Assembly (NCBI GenBank): GCA_016875015.1
Contig: VGSJ01000022.1
Coordinates: forward strand, 1 to 39,357
From: Deltaproteobacteria bacterium
GTDB lineage: Bacteria > Desulfobacterota > Desulfobaccia > Desulfobaccales > 0-14-0-80-60-11
DNA: 39,357 nucleotides
Reading direction: 5' to 3'
Shown: positions 22,995-32,056 of the stretch, one piece after another
How positions within the stretch are numbered: position 1 is the stretch's first letter
How the letters are laid out: each line of letters starts with the position of its first letter
Program-made: the position numbers and the translations under genes
Notes under the pieces: model-generated
Seen by the model: only the letters and a program-made list of their open reading frames with translations
The model's database searches: none
What the model was told of the DNA's origin: nothing

Positions 22995-25502
22995 TTACTT
23001 CCCGCAGCACTTCTTATATTTCTTGCCGCTGCCGCAGGTGCAGGGGGCGTTGCGGCCCACCTTCTTTTTCTGGCGCTCCTTGGGCTGGGCGCCGCCCTCG
23101 CCGTGGCTGAATACCAGGGACTTTTGAGCGGGCCTGGCCTCCGGCGGCGGTTCATGGTGGGGTTTCACCTGGAGGTGGAACAGGGTGCCCACCGAGTCCG
23201 CCTTAATGCGGTGGATCAGGCCCATAAAAATCTCATAGCCTTCCCGCTGGTATTCCCGCAAGGGGTCCCGCTGGGCGTAGCCCCGGAGCCCGATGCCGTC
23301 CCGGAGGTGATCCATGGACAGGAGGTGTTCTTTCCAGTGGTTGTCCACGATCTGGAGCATGACCATTTGCTGCAACTCCTTAAAGAGTTCGGGGCCGATC
23401 TCGTCGCGCTTGGCGGCGAAGCGCTTTTGCACCAGGTCGCAAAAGACCTCGTTGAGGTCGGCGTCCAGGTCCTCGTCCAGGTTTTCCAGGGAGACCCGGA
23501 AGCCGAACTGCCGGTAGGTGGCGTCCCCCAGGCTCTTGAGGTCCCACTCCTCCGGCAATTTGTTGGCGGTATATTCTTCGACGATCTCCTCCGCCAGTTC
23601 ATCGGCCATATCCATGAGGTCTTCTTCAAGGGATATGCCGCTCAGGATCTGGCGGCGTTGGGCGTAGATCACCTCCCGCTGCTTGTTCATGACGTCATCG
23701 TATTCCAGGAGGTGTTTGCGGATGTCAAAGTTGTGGCTTTCCACCCGCTTCTGGGCCTTCTCGATGGCATTGGACACCAGGCGGTGCTCGATGGGTTCTC
23801 CGTCATCCATCCCCAGGCGGCCCATGAGGCCCTTGATGCGGTCGGACCCGAAGATGCGCAGGAGGTCGTCCTCCAGGGAGAGATAGAACCGCGAGGTCCC
23901 GGGGTCGCCCTGGCGGCCGGAGCGGCCCCGGAGCTGGTTGTCGATGCGGCGGGACTCGTGGCGTTCGGTGGCCAGGATGTGGACGCCGCCCCGTTCCACC
24001 ACCCCTTCGCCCAGGACGATGTCGGTGCCCCGGCCGGCCATGTTGGTGGCGATGGTCACCCTCCCCATCTGCCCGGCGTGGGCCACGATCTGGGCCTCTT
24101 TCTCGTGCTGCTTGGCATTGAGCACTTCGTGTTTGATGCCTTCCTTTTTTAAGAGCCGGCTGACGTGCTCCGATTTTTCAATGGAGGTGGTGCCCACCAG
24201 GACCGGTTGGCCCCGCTGGTAGCAATCCTTGATGTCCTCCACCACCGCGGTGTATTTTTCCGCCTCGGTCCGGTAAATCGCGTCGGGGTAGTCCGTCCGG
24301 ATCATCTTTCTGTCGGTGGGGATGATCATGACCTCCAGCTTGTAGATCTTCTTGAACTCCTCGGCCTCGGTGTCGGCGGTGCCGGTCATGCCCGCCAGTT
24401 TGTCGTACATGCGGAAAAAGTTCTGAAAGGTTATGGTGGCCAGGGTCTGGTTTTCGTTCTCAATCCTCACCCCTTCCTTGGCCTCCAGGGCCTGGTGCAG
24501 GCCGTCGGAATAGCGCCGGCCGGGCATGAGACGGCCGGTGAACTCGTCCACGATGAGGACCTGGCCGTCCTTGACGATGTAGTCCACGTCCCGCTTGAAC
24601 AGGTTGTGGGCCTTCAGCGCGGCGTTGAGGTGGTGCAGGACCTCGATGTTCCGGGGATCGTAGAGATTCGGCAGATTGACCAGCTTTTCGGCGCGGGAGA
24701 CTCCTTCCTCGGTGATGATGACGGAGCGGGCCTTTTCGTCCACGGTAAAATCCTGATCCTTCTTCAACTGCTTGGACACCTGGTTGAGGGTGTAGTAGAG
24801 CTGGGTGGATTCCTCGGCGGGGCCGGAAATGATCAGGGGCGTCCGGGCCTCGTCCACGAGGATGGAATCCACTTCGTCCACGATGGCATAGTGAAAGTCC
24901 CGCTGGACGTAATCTTCCAGGGAGAACTTCATGTTATCCCGGAGATAGTCGAACCCGAACTCGTTGTTGGTGCCATAGGTGATGTCAGCATGGTAGGCCC
25001 GGCGGCGCTCGTTGTCGTCCAGGCCGTGGACGATGGTGTCCACCGTGAGCCCCAGGAAGCGGTAGATGCCCCCCATCCAGTGCGCGTCCCGGCGGGCCAG
25101 GTAGTCGTTCACGGTGACGATGTGCACCCCTAACCCGGTGAGGGCGTTGAGGTAGGCGGGCATGGTGGCTACCAGGGTTTTGCCTTCGCCGGTCTTCATT
25201 TCAGCGATCTTGCCCTCGTGCAGCACGATGCCGCCGATGACCTGAACGTCGAAGGGGCGCATCCCCAACACCCGGACGGAGGCTTCCCGGGCCGTGGCAA
25301 AGGCCTCGGGCAACAGGTCATCCAGGGGCTCGTCCGCATCCAGGCGCTCCTTGAACAGGGCGGTTTTGGCCTGGAGCTGGACGTCGGACAAGGCCCGGTA
25401 TTCCGGCTCCAGAGTGGTGATGCGGTCCACCAGGGGCGCCATCCGCTTCAGTTCCCGGTCGTTCTTACTGCCGAAGATCTTTTTGAGGATTATGTCGATC
25501 AT
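22995..25502 (-). CDS. secA: Preprotein translocase ATPase SecA
   Basis: Motor that drives unfolded preproteins through SecYEG. The 835-residue product has Walker A within [16 protein letters not shown] (about 101-116), the DEAD-type box [16 protein letters not shown] (about 208-223), the preprotein-crosslinking domain, and the second helicase lobe with [15 protein letters not shown] and [13 protein letters not shown]. The C-terminal SecB/lipid-binding zinc motif [13 protein letters not shown] is intact. The start ATG 25502 gives the normal [20 protein letters not shown]-terminus, although no good ribosome binding site is visible. Cytosolic and membrane-peripheral. Confidence 0.98.
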   Translation of the reverse strand: MIDIILKKIFGSKNDRELKRMAPLVDRITTLEPEYRALSDVQLQAKTALFKERLDADEPLDDLLPEAFATAREASVRVLGMRPFDVQVIGGIVLHEGKIAEMKTGEGKTLVATMPAYLNALTGLGVHIVTVNDYLARRDAHWMGGIYRFLGLTVDTIVHGLDDNERRRAYHADITYGTNNEFGFDYLRDNMKFSLEDYVQRDFHYAIVDEVDSILVDEARTPLIISGPAEESTQLYYTLNQVSKQLKKDQDFTVDEKARSVIITEEGVSRAEKLVNLPNLYDPRNIEVLHHLNAALKAHNLFKRDVDYIVKDGQVLIVDEFTGRLMPGRRYSDGLHQALEAKEGVRIENENQTLATITFQNFFRMYDKLAGMTGTADTEAEEFKKIYKLEVMIIPTDRKMIRTDYPDAIYRTEAEKYTAVVEDIKDCYQRGQPVLVGTTSIEKSEHVSRLLKKEGIKHEVLNAKQHEKEAQIVAHAGQMGRVTIATNMAGRGTDIVLGEGVVERGGVHILATERHESRRIDNQLRGRSGRQGDPGTSRFYLSLEDDLLRIFGSDRIKGLMGRLGMDDGEPIEHRLVSNAIEKAQKRVESHNFDIRKHLLEYDDVMNKQREVIYAQRRQILSGISLEEDLMDMADELAEEIVEEYTANKLPEEWDLKSLGDATYRQFGFRVSLENLDEDLDADLNEVFCDLVQKRFAAKRDEIGPELFKELQQMVMLQIVDNHWKEHLLSMDHLRDGIGLRGYAQRDPLREYQREGYEIFMGLIHRIKADSVGTLFHLQVKPHHEPPPEARPAQKSLVFSHGEGGAQPKERQKKKVGRNAPCTCGSGKKYKKCCGK

Positions 25503-25560
25503 ATTTGGTTAGCTATTAACCACCAAGGGAACAAGAATTGGCATGGTGGCATATTATCTA

Positions 25561-25795
25561 TTAAAAAGCATCCTTTAATAACGCCAGGAATTCTTCTCTG
25601 GAAACCCCCGCGGTTTTAAGATTGTTTTTGATAATGGCAACCGGGACTTCATCATAAGTGGGAATTACGATGGGCCTGGAAATGCCGGGTTTCACGTAGG
25701 AGCGATGACTGCCCTCTTGGCGGGCAAATTTGAATCCCTTGGTTCAGAAATATTTTCTCCAGCACCTTCCAATGGACCGGCGCCATCCTGGTCAT
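25561..25795 (-). pseudogene. Frameshifted HicA-type toxin gene
   Basis: The minus strand from ATG 25795 (or 25786) reads MTRMAPVHWKVLEKIFLNQG, then one base too many in a GGG run (about 25733-25741). After removing it the frame continues FKFARQEGSHRSYVKPG, then IVIPTYDEVPVAIIKNNLKT, then VSREEFLALLKDAF to TAA at 25561. The G-S-H-R/x-x-Y and the conserved His are the HicA mRNA-interferase hallmarks. The total span of 235 bases is 3n+1, consistent with a single inserted base. It sits 4 bases downstream of hicB with the partner order B then A. Either the toxin has been inactivated or the base is a sequencing error. Confidence 0.7.
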
Positions 25796-25799
25796 ATAT

Positions 25800-26081
25800 T
25801 TAGATACCGACCACGGCGGAGTGCCTTTCAATCGACACCCATGGAGGGCATTTCCAGCTTCCCTGGATCAGCTGATAGCCGCATTCCTGAAGGACTTCCT
25901 CCGTCGTGCCCATATCCTCCAGGGCAAGAAGAAAGACCCTTACGGCTTCATCCAAGGCTTTCCGGGCTGATTCCGGAGTAAGACCTGAACTCATAACATC
26001 CAGGGGCATGGCATGGGCAATAAACTGATTGCCCTCCTGCCAAATATGCACGGTATATTCAATAATTACTTCAGATAACAT
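25800..26081 (-). CDS. HicB-family antitoxin
   Basis: A 93-residue protein with the HicB partial RNase H-like fold: IIEYTVHIWQEGNQFIAHAM, then the hallmark SSGLTPESARKALDEAVRVF and a helix ending EEVLQECGY. I use ATG 26081 (MLSEVIIEY) with GAGGTG 9 nt upstream, not the longer frame from 26192, which would overlap the acetyltransferase gene on the same strand. There is no obvious C-terminal DNA-binding HTH/RHH domain. It would neutralise the HicA-like toxin downstream, which is frameshifted in this sequence, leaving this antitoxin potentially orphaned. Confidence 0.78.
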   Translation of the reverse strand: MLSEVIIEYTVHIWQEGNQFIAHAMPLDVMSSGLTPESARKALDEAVRVFLLALEDMGTTEEVLQECGYQLIQGSWKCPPWVSIERHSAVVGI

Positions 26082-26119
26082 AATTCCTGACACCTCACTG
26101 GCGTGTGGTACAATTTTTA

Positions 26120-26584
26120 TTATATCCCTGACTCCAAATTGAGCACCATGGGGATTTCGTCGCAGTCGGGAAATTTGACGCAGTTGACGCAATCGGCCCA
26201 GACGATGGGCAAGAGGTCTTCCCGGGACACGACCTTAAAACCGAAACGCTGGAAAAACTCCGGGACCAGGGTCAGGAGGAAGATTTCGCTCAACCCGATG
26301 GCCCGGGCCTCGGCCAGGCAGGTCTGAACCAGCCGGGAGGCGATGCCCCGGCGCTGGTGGGTCGGCGCCACGGCCACGGACCGGATTTCTCCCAGGCCGG
26401 CCCAGCAGATGTGCAGGGCGGCGATGCCCAGGAGGGGGCCCTGGTCCTCCCGATATACGTAGTAATCCCGCAGCTGGCCGTAGAGATCAGCCAGGGTCCG
26501 GGGCAGGATGCCGCCATCCTCGGAAAATTTCCCCAGGAAGCGGCGGATTTCCGGGACCTCGTGTATCTTAGCTTTGCGAATCAT
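26120..26584 (-). CDS. GNAT acetyltransferase, short ArgA type (N-acetylglutamate synthase-like)
   Basis: A 154-residue single-domain GNAT protein. It starts MIRKAKIHEVPEIRRFLG and carries LPRTLADLYGQLRDYYVY, the acetyl-CoA loop APTHQRRGIASRLVQ (Q/R-x-x-G-x-G/A variant), LTLVPEFFQRFGF, and the C-terminal signature VWADCVNCVKFPDCDEIPM with three cysteines. These match the stand-alone N-acetylglutamate synthases of the Mycobacterium Rv2747 type, which lack the amino-acid-kinase domain. It would supply N-acetylglutamate for the ArgJ cycle. Regulation by arginine is unlikely to use the classical domain. Same strand as, and upstream of, hicB; divergent from the FKBP gene. Confidence 0.85.
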   Translation of the reverse strand: MIRKAKIHEVPEIRRFLGKFSEDGGILPRTLADLYGQLRDYYVYREDQGPLLGIAALHICWAGLGEIRSVAVAPTHQRRGIASRLVQTCLAEARAIGLSEIFLLTLVPEFFQRFGFKVVSREDLLPIVWADCVNCVKFPDCDEIPMVLNLESGI

Positions 26585-26622
26585 TTTACGGCCATGGGGT
26601 TACGGAACGATTTTGATTCAGT

Positions 26623-26628
26623 TATAAT
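26623..26628 (+). promoter_or_regulatory. Candidate -10 box of the FKBP gene
   Basis: A perfect TATAAT 38 bases before the FKBP start codon, in the short AT-rich divergent gap. The region 17 bases upstream (TTACGG) is a poor -35. Confidence 0.4.
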
Positions 26629-26665
26629 TTTTAGATTATACCATCAGGTTAAAGGTAACACCACT

Positions 26666-27172
26666 ATGTCCGTCATCGCCAAAGATAACTATGTTTCCCT
26701 GGAGTACCGCCTGTGGCTGGATTCCGGGGAACAACTCCGGGGCGCCCCGGAGGCGCCGGCTGTGCTCACCTTTGTGGCCGGTTGCAACGAACTCATGCCG
26801 GGGCTGGAACGCCGGCTCATAGGGCTCAGGGAGCAGGAAGCGGTTGCGTTCACGGTGCCCGCGGCCGAGGCCTTCGGGGACTACGACCCCGATTTTGTCC
26901 AGGAGTGGAGCCACAAGGTCTTTCCCCCGGACATGGACCTCAAGCCGGGCCGAAAGGTGCTCCCCGCCAACCTGCCGTTTCCGCCGGAATATCCCCTGAC
27001 CGTCAAGGAAGTCACGGCCGATGCCGTGATCCTGGATATGAACCACCCTTTTGCGGGCCATGACCTGCGGTACGAAGTGAAGGTGATCTCGGTGCGCCCG
27101 GCCACCCCGGAGGAACTGGAACCCTTGAAGCAGTGCCAGTCCTGCCAGGAGGGGATGAGTTGCGAGCACTAA
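26666..27172 (+). CDS. FKBP-type peptidyl-prolyl isomerase, SlyD-like
   Basis: A 168-residue folding helper catalysing cis/trans prolyl isomerisation. The SlyD plan is clear: an N-terminal FKBP half (YVSLEYRLWLDSGEQLRGAP, then LMPGLERRLIGLREQEAVAF with AFGDYDP), an insert-in-flap domain (about 75-125), and the closing strand HPFAGHDLRYEVKVISVRPA. The C-terminal tail CQSCQEGMSCEH carries three Cys and one His, in place of the long His-rich metal tail of E. coli SlyD, suggesting metal binding. I use the ATG at 26666, since longer readings run antisense through the acetyltransferase gene. AAAGG is upstream. Confidence 0.92.
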   Translation: MSVIAKDNYVSLEYRLWLDSGEQLRGAPEAPAVLTFVAGCNELMPGLERRLIGLREQEAVAFTVPAAEAFGDYDPDFVQEWSHKVFPPDMDLKPGRKVLPANLPFPPEYPLTVKEVTADAVILDMNHPFAGHDLRYEVKVISVRPATPEELEPLKQCQSCQEGMSCEH

Positions 27173-27265
27173 CCGGCGGTTGACCAACCCGGCAATTCTC
27201 TCAACGGTTATTCTGAGCGGCGCTCAAGGTGAAAAAAAGCAAATTTATCAACAACCGGCGAATGC

Positions 27266-27300
27266 AAAAGGGGAGGGGGACCAGGGTCCCGCCTCCCCTT
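27266..27300 (-). terminator. Terminator of the ferredoxin gene (possibly bidirectional)
   Basis: On the minus strand AAGGGGAGGCGGGACC pairs with GGTCCCCCTCCCCTT (one mismatch/bulge) over a short loop and is followed by TTTTGC. It lies 26 bases after the ferredoxin stop and between convergent genes, so it may also stop the FKBP transcript. Confidence 0.75.
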
Positions 27301-27325
27301 GACAACTTTTCAGCAGCCGCGGCGC

Positions 27326-27514
27326 TTAGGTTTCCGTGATTGTGATCGCGCCCGAGGGGCAGACCTCGATACAGCTCTCGCACCCCAGACATTCATCCTC
27401 GTTCACCACAACGGCCTTCTCGGCCTGCATCTCGAAGACGCCGGTGGGACACACATTGACGCACTCTTCATCGCCGGTACACTTGTCCTCGTCAACTTCA
27501 ACCCGCCAAGCCAT
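27326..27514 (-). CDS. 2x[Fe-S] ferredoxin with Asp in cluster I
   Basis: A 62-residue electron carrier with two ferredoxin repeats. Cluster II is standard: C42-x2-C45-x2-C48-x3-C52-P. Cluster I reads CTGDEECVNVCP: C12-x2-D15-x2-C18-x3-C22, with Asp in place of the second Cys. The same substitution is known in Desulfovibrio africanus ferredoxin III and Pyrococcus furiosus ferredoxin, where it gives a [3Fe-4S] or Asp-ligated [4Fe-4S] cluster that can interconvert. A strong AAGGAGG lies 9 nt before the ATG, and a terminator follows. Located 350 bases after the dsr operon, it is a likely electron donor or acceptor in sulfite reduction (inferred). Confidence 0.93.
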   Translation of the reverse strand: MAWRVEVDEDKCTGDEECVNVCPTGVFEMQAEKAVVVNEDECLGCESCIEVCPSGAITITET

Positions 27515-27864
27515 TAGCTGTTACCTCCTTGAGATATCGCACCATTAATTGATTAATATATACCAAAAAAGGCCCCGGGTGCAAACCGGGGAACAATTTT
27601 TAGCAAAAATCCGGTTGGGCGTGGCGTGTAGTCTTACGCTTCCGGCCAAGTCGAGACCTTTGACCTGAAAAGCTCTTTAATTCGGTGGCACAGGCTTTCC
27701 AGCCTGTGCCAAGGAAGCAGGTTAGTCGTGCACAGCCTGGAAAGGCTGTGCCACCAGCCAATGCCAGACCTTTCATAATTTCGAGTCAGCCGCAGGCTTG
27801 AGTTCAGGCGAGAGGCCCGTGCCCCTTGGATAAGGCCGACGGAGGGAAAAGGGATAGTACATAT
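27515..27864. repeat. Gap between dsrN and ferredoxin, with GCACAGGC repeat
   Basis: No gene. Bases 27685-27755 contain two hairpins, GGCACAGGCTTTCCAGCCTG with TGCC, and GCACAGCCTGGAAAGGCTGT with GCC, which together form a larger inverted pair. Members of the same family are at 20406-20429 and 22861-22885. The ferredoxin promoter should be within about 27530-27600, where the minus strand is AT-rich (TATATATTAATCAATTAATG), but no firm -35/-10 pair is picked. Confidence 0.65.
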
Positions 27865-29313
27865 TTAGAGGCGCACGCGTTCCGGCGTCTCGCACTCCGG
27901 GTGGGAAGCGTTTTCGTCCAGGTCCGGGTCGCCGTGGTACTCCCGAGCCCGGCGCACCAGCGCCTCCGCCCACTGGGGGCAGCCCAGGGCGTGGAGGTGG
28001 GTGTAGGTCGCCAGGACGTTCTGGAAGAGGAGCCCTTCGCGCTGCCCCGCCATACCAGATCCCCGGCTGACCCTAAAGGCCATGGGGACCTCGGGGGCCG
28101 GGTCGGGCGCTATCCGGGAATAGTGAAATTCATGGCCCTTGAGCACGGTGCCCTTAGCGAAGTAGGGGTTGTCCCGGGTCACTTCCAGGATGGTATAGCC
28201 GTGGCCCTGGGGCTTTTTGCCCATGACGAAGTCATAGGGGAATATCCCCACCATGGGAAACTTGTCGCTCCCGACCTGGATATGTTCTCCCAGGTACATG
28301 AGGCCGCCGCATTCGGCGTAGATGGGCAAACCGGACTGGGCTGCAGCCTTGACGGAATTGCGGAAGCTTAAATTCTCGGCCAGGGCCCGGGCGTGGGTTT
28401 CGGGGAAGCCGCCGCCGATATAGAGGGCGTCCAGGTGGGCCGGGAGCACCGGGTCGTCCAGGGCGCTGAGCTCCATGACCGCCGCCCCGGCTTGCCGCAG
28501 GGCCTCCAGGTTCTCGGGATAATAAAACTGGAACGCGGAGTCCCGGATGACGCCGATGACCGGCGGGGCGCCGTCAGCGCAGAAAGATGGCGGGGTCATG
28601 GGGACTTCGGGCAGGGGCGGCGCCTGGCTGGCCACCTCCCAGAGGCCATCCAGGTCCAGGTACCGCCGGGCCAGGTCCCGGGCGGTGGTCACGGCCCGTA
28701 GGGCGGTGGTGTGCTCCTGGGGGGGCACCAACCCCATGTGGCGTTCGGGAAAAACCTCGCACTTGAGCCGGGGGATGGCCCCCAGCACCGGAATACCGCA
28801 GTAGGTTTCGATGGCCTGACGGATGACGGCTTCGTGGCGGGGACGGGCGATCTGATTGAGAATGACGCCCCGGATGGCCACCTGGGGGTCGAAGTGCTGG
28901 CAGCCCAACACTAAAGCAGCGGTGGTGCGGGTCCGCATGGTGCAGTCCACCACCAGCACCACCGGGGTGGCCAGGAACTTGGCCAACTCTGCGGTGCTAG
29001 AGGTGCCCTGGGCGTCGAGACCGTCGTAGAGGCCCCGGTTGCCTTCGATCACGAGAGCGTCAGCCTGGACGGCATGACGGGCCACGGAAGCCAGAATCTG
29101 GTCCCCCTCCATAAGGAAGGGGTCCAGATTGTGGCTGGGGCATCCCGCCGCCAGGCAGTGCCAGGCCGGGTCGATATAGTCGGGTCCCTTCTTGAAGGGC
29201 ACTACTCGACGCCCCTGGTCCCGCCAGGCGGCCAGAAGCCCCAGGGTCAAAGTGGTCTTGCCAGCCCCGCCCCGAAGAGCTGACAGCAGCAACCGGGGAC
29301 AGGGCTTACTCAT
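27865..29313 (-). CDS. dsrN: Siroheme amidase/cobyrinate a,c-diamide synthase-like protein
   Basis: A 482-residue ATP-dependent amidotransferase of the CobB/CbiA family. It has an N-terminal dethiobiotin-synthetase-like ATPase with P-loop SALRGGAGKTTLTLG (residues 11-25) and a C-terminal class I glutamine amidotransferase domain with the nucleophile Cys in YAECGGLMYLG (about 330) and GHEFHYSR. In dsr operons this gene is dsrN, proposed to amidate siroheme to siroamide for dissimilatory sulfite reductase. Family members elsewhere act on cobyrinate. The start overlaps the dsrD stop (TGATG), so it belongs to the dsr operon, and that placement favours the DsrN role. Confidence 0.94.
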   Translation of the reverse strand: MSKPCPRLLLSALRGGAGKTTLTLGLLAAWRDQGRRVVPFKKGPDYIDPAWHCLAAGCPSHNLDPFLMEGDQILASVARHAVQADALVIEGNRGLYDGLDAQGTSSTAELAKFLATPVVLVVDCTMRTRTTAALVLGCQHFDPQVAIRGVILNQIARPRHEAVIRQAIETYCGIPVLGAIPRLKCEVFPERHMGLVPPQEHTTALRAVTTARDLARRYLDLDGLWEVASQAPPLPEVPMTPPSFCADGAPPVIGVIRDSAFQFYYPENLEALRQAGAAVMELSALDDPVLPAHLDALYIGGGFPETHARALAENLSFRNSVKAAAQSGLPIYAECGGLMYLGEHIQVGSDKFPMVGIFPYDFVMGKKPQGHGYTILEVTRDNPYFAKGTVLKGHEFHYSRIAPDPAPEVPMAFRVSRGSGMAGQREGLLFQNVLATYTHLHALGCPQWAEALVRRAREYHGDPDLDENASHPECETPERVRL

Positions 29314-29558
29314 CAGACTTTCTTGGCTGCCCCTTCTTCGTGGGGGATTTCGATGTAGCTCCCGCCGAAATAGGTATAGACGCAGCGACCAGTGTCAATG
29401 AGCTCCTTGATGCCGAACTTGATCATGTTCTTATCCTGATCAGGATGCTCTTTGAGCACGGCCTTCTGGACGTCCATGGCCTTGATGTTTTTCTTGCCTT
29501 GGGCCTTGGCCACCATGTCGAAAATGTATTCCACCAAATCTGCTTTGCTCAGTGCCAT
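29313..29558 (-). CDS. dsrD: Dissimilatory sulfite reductase-associated DsrD
   Basis: An 81-residue winged-helix protein found directly downstream of dsrAB in sulfate reducers. The sequence shows VEYIFDMVAKAQGKKNIKAM, then a helix FGIKELIDTGRCVYTYFGG and the wing ending YIEIPHEEG. Work on DsrD has shown that it binds DsrAB and stimulates sulfite reduction. Its presence argues for the reductive (sulfate-reducing) direction of the Dsr pathway, since sulfur oxidisers generally lack dsrD. It is 14 bases downstream of dsrB and overlaps dsrN. Confidence 0.96.
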   Translation of the reverse strand: MALSKADLVEYIFDMVAKAQGKKNIKAMDVQKAVLKEHPDQDKNMIKFGIKELIDTGRCVYTYFGGSYIEIPHEEGAAKKV

Positions 29559-29571
29559 TTATCCCACCTGC

Positions 29572-30642
29572 CTAGAATTTAAAATGCATCGACGTCCGAT
29601 AGGTGTCATAAGCCCACCGGTAGTCGTCAATGTGCTGGAAGACGAAAGGAATCTCGCAGACTTCAAAGAACTTCTCCCAACCGATGCGCTCGACCCACTC
29701 ACCTACGCGCTCCCACTTGTTGGCGCCTTCGGCGTACTTAACGAGGATCTTGCGGATGGCGGCAACCGTCTCCGGCCACCGGGGCGGATTGTTGGGCAGA
29801 TAAGGCACCGCCAGTTTGGAAAACATGGGCGGGGTCTTGGAGTTGGAGACCTTGCCGCCCACTAAAAGGGCCACCCCGCCTTTTTCGGCGTCGAAGCAGG
29901 GCAGGGCCGGGCACATGGTGTAGCAGTTGCCGCAGTACATGCACTTGGGTTCATTGATCACCACGCTCTTGATGCTCTTGTCCGGATGGGGCCGGATGGC
30001 GCCGGTGGGACAGGAGGCGATGGTGGTGGGAATTTCGCACAGGTGGCGCAGCCTCTCGTGGTCTACCTTGGGCGCCGTGCGGTGGATGCCCAGGATGGCG
30101 ATGTCGGAGCAGTGCACCGCGCCGCACATGTTGAGGCAGCAGGCCAGAGCGACCCGCACCTGGGCCGGCAGCTTGTGGCTGCCGAAATAGTCGAACAGGT
30201 CGTCCATCACCGCCTTGACGATGCCCGAGGCGTCGATGGCCGGGGTGTGGCAGTGGATCCAGCCCTGGGTGTGGACGATGTTGCTCACGGAGTGGCCGGT
30301 GCCGCCGATGGGGAGCCCCATCTTCTTGATGGCATCCTTCAAGCCGGCAATCTTGCTCTGGTCGGAGAGCAGGAATTCAATATTGTTGCGGCTGGTAAAA
30401 CGGAGATAGCCGTCACAGAATTTGTCGGCGAGGTCGCAGACATCCTTTACGAAATCGGTGGTGATGAGACGGCCGGAACCTACCCGGACGGAGAAGAGCT
30501 TGTCACCGGAATCGCCCACGTGCATCAACACGCCGGGTTCCAGGAGTTCATGATATTTCCACTTGCCGTAGTTGGCTTTGACGACCGGCGGCAAGAACTT
30601 ATCATAATGGGGCGGGCCAATATCGGTTAAACGTTCAGACAT
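29572..30642 (-). CDS. dsrB: Dissimilatory sulfite reductase beta subunit
   Basis: Catalytic partner of DsrA in the alpha2beta2 enzyme reducing sulfite to the DsrC-bound trisulfide. The 356-residue product has the siroheme-[4Fe-4S] cysteine cluster around [15 protein letters not shown]. It also carries a ferredoxin-type insert with CPTGAIRP and [18 protein letters not shown] for an extra [4Fe-4S] cluster. The bacterial reductive-type length and motifs are intact. It has AAGGAGG 10 nt before the ATG. It lies 60 bases after dsrA and immediately precedes dsrD. Confidence 0.98.
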   Translation of the reverse strand: MSERLTDIGPPHYDKFLPPVVKANYGKWKYHELLEPGVLMHVGDSGDKLFSVRVGSGRLITTDFVKDVCDLADKFCDGYLRFTSRNNIEFLLSDQSKIAGLKDAIKKMGLPIGGTGHSVSNIVHTQGWIHCHTPAIDASGIVKAVMDDLFDYFGSHKLPAQVRVALACCLNMCGAVHCSDIAILGIHRTAPKVDHERLRHLCEIPTTIASCPTGAIRPHPDKSIKSVVINEPKCMYCGNCYTMCPALPCFDAEKGGVALLVGGKVSNSKTPPMFSKLAVPYLPNNPPRWPETVAAIRKILVKYAEGANKWERVGEWVERIGWEKFFEVCEIPFVFQHIDDYRWAYDTYRTSMHFKF

Positions 30643-30702
30643 TTTAGTCGTTCCTCCTTAGTAGATCGGCGCTTAGCCAGGTAAGTGACCTTGCGATCCG
30701 CT

Positions 30703-31944
30703 TTACAGTTTGATGTACTTGCGGCCTGCGGCCTCAGCGTCAAAGTCTTCCTGGTGCCAGAAGAAGAAGGGGTTGGCCCGAGGAGTTCTGACGGTCTGCG
30801 CCGGCGGTTCCAGACCCACGCCCTGAAAGAAGGCCCGCATGCCCAAACGGAGCATGAGTTCGCCCACGCGCTCCCGGTTCTTGCCATGCTCGGACCACCA
30901 TTCGGCGATGTTGACGATGATCTCTTTCAGTTCGTCAAAAGGGGCCTCCATTGGCATAAAGGGTACGATGACCCAGCTCATCTGGGCGCCTTCCAGGATG
31001 GGGGCGTGGGAGCCCAGCAAAAAGGCGGCGCCGGTTTCTGTGCCGGGCCTGAGCGCCTGGGGCATCAGGCTGATGCAGTGCATGCAGTGGTTGCAGTTCT
31101 TGTTGTCGATCTTCAGGGTTTTGCCGTCATAGCTCATGCAGTAGGTGGGGCAGAGGTCGGTGACATCGGCCTTGACGTCCAGCTTGGGATAAACGGTGGC
31201 GCCGCCGCGCGGTTTCAGTTCACCGCCAGCATAGGCCTTCACCGCCGCCTGGTCGATGCGAATGTCGTCTTTCCACACGCCGATCACCGAGCAGTCGGCC
31301 CGGGCCACCGCGGCCACGCAGTCATTGGGACAGCCGGAGAGTTTCAGCTTGTATTTATAAGGATAGGAAGGCCGGTGCAGCTCGAATTGCATATGCTGAG
31401 TGAGTTCGTAACAGGCCTCCATGGTGTCGAAGCAGGCCCATTCGCACCGGGCCTGGCCCACGCAGCAAGAGGGGCTGCGGAAGGCGGAACCGGAGCCGCC
31501 CAGGTCCCACCCTTTGGCCGTCAGTTTGGCGAAGCAGGGCTCCAACTCCGGGGTAGTGGTGCCCAGGAAGATGATGTCGCCGGTGGAGCCGTGCATATTG
31601 AGAAGGCTGCTGCCGTGCTCATCCCAGATTTCGCAGAGTTCACGGAGGGCTTTAGTGGTATAGAACCAGCCGGAGGGCTGGTTGACGCGGACCGTGTGGA
31701 AATGCTCGACGCCGGGGAATTCTTCCGGGATATCGATGTACCGGCCGATGATGCCGGAGCCGTAACCCAGGACGCCGACGATGCCGCCGTGCTTCCAGTG
31801 GGTAATCTTGTCCTTGTAGGAACGCTCCAACACACCCAGTAAATCCGCCGCTGATTTTTTCCGGCCGGCGACCCGCTTCAAATCCGTAATGAAGCTGGGC
31901 CACGGACCGGACTCCAGTTGATCCAACAATGGAGTTTTATGCAT
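30703..31944 (-). CDS. dsrA: Dissimilatory sulfite reductase alpha subunit
   Basis: Alpha subunit of dissimilatory sulfite reductase, the terminal enzyme of sulfate respiration (cytoplasmic). The siroheme/[4Fe-4S] motif region reads CCVGQARCEWACFDT followed by KLSGCPNDCVAAVAR. The ferredoxin domain has CPTYCMSYDG and NKNCNHCMHCISLMPQAL. 413 residues from ATG 31944, which has GGAGG 9 nt upstream. The in-frame GTG two codons earlier is too close to that site to be the start. First gene of dsrABDN. A TTGACA lies at 32040-32035 on the minus strand, about 90 bases before the start. Confidence 0.98.
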   Translation of the reverse strand: MHKTPLLDQLESGPWPSFITDLKRVAGRKKSAADLLGVLERSYKDKITHWKHGGIVGVLGYGSGIIGRYIDIPEEFPGVEHFHTVRVNQPSGWFYTTKALRELCEIWDEHGSSLLNMHGSTGDIIFLGTTTPELEPCFAKLTAKGWDLGGSGSAFRSPSCCVGQARCEWACFDTMEACYELTQHMQFELHRPSYPYKYKLKLSGCPNDCVAAVARADCSVIGVWKDDIRIDQAAVKAYAGGELKPRGGATVYPKLDVKADVTDLCPTYCMSYDGKTLKIDNKNCNHCMHCISLMPQALRPGTETGAAFLLGSHAPILEGAQMSWVIVPFMPMEAPFDELKEIIVNIAEWWSEHGKNRERVGELMLRLGMRAFFQGVGLEPPAQTVRTPRANPFFFWHQEDFDAEAAGRKYIKL

Positions 31945-32034
31945 GAACACTTTCCTCCCTAGATTAATTGGTCCCCTATGGGCTTATCCTTTTTTTCACA
32001 AAATCATATCTATCTCATAATATCGGGAGACATT

Positions 32035-32040
32035 TGTCAA
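32035..32040 (-). promoter_or_regulatory. Candidate -35 box of the dsr operon
   Basis: A perfect TTGACA on the minus strand in the 106-base AT-rich gap before dsrA. The best -10 candidates downstream (TATGAG at 15 nt, TGAGAT at 17 nt) match only part of the consensus, so the exact promoter is open. Confidence 0.35.
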
Positions 32041-32056
32041 CTAAAAAATCGGCAGC

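Noticed and set aside
22968-24152. A 394-codon plus-strand frame opposite secA
   Set aside because: SecA is certain on the minus strand, and the plus frame has no recognisable domain.
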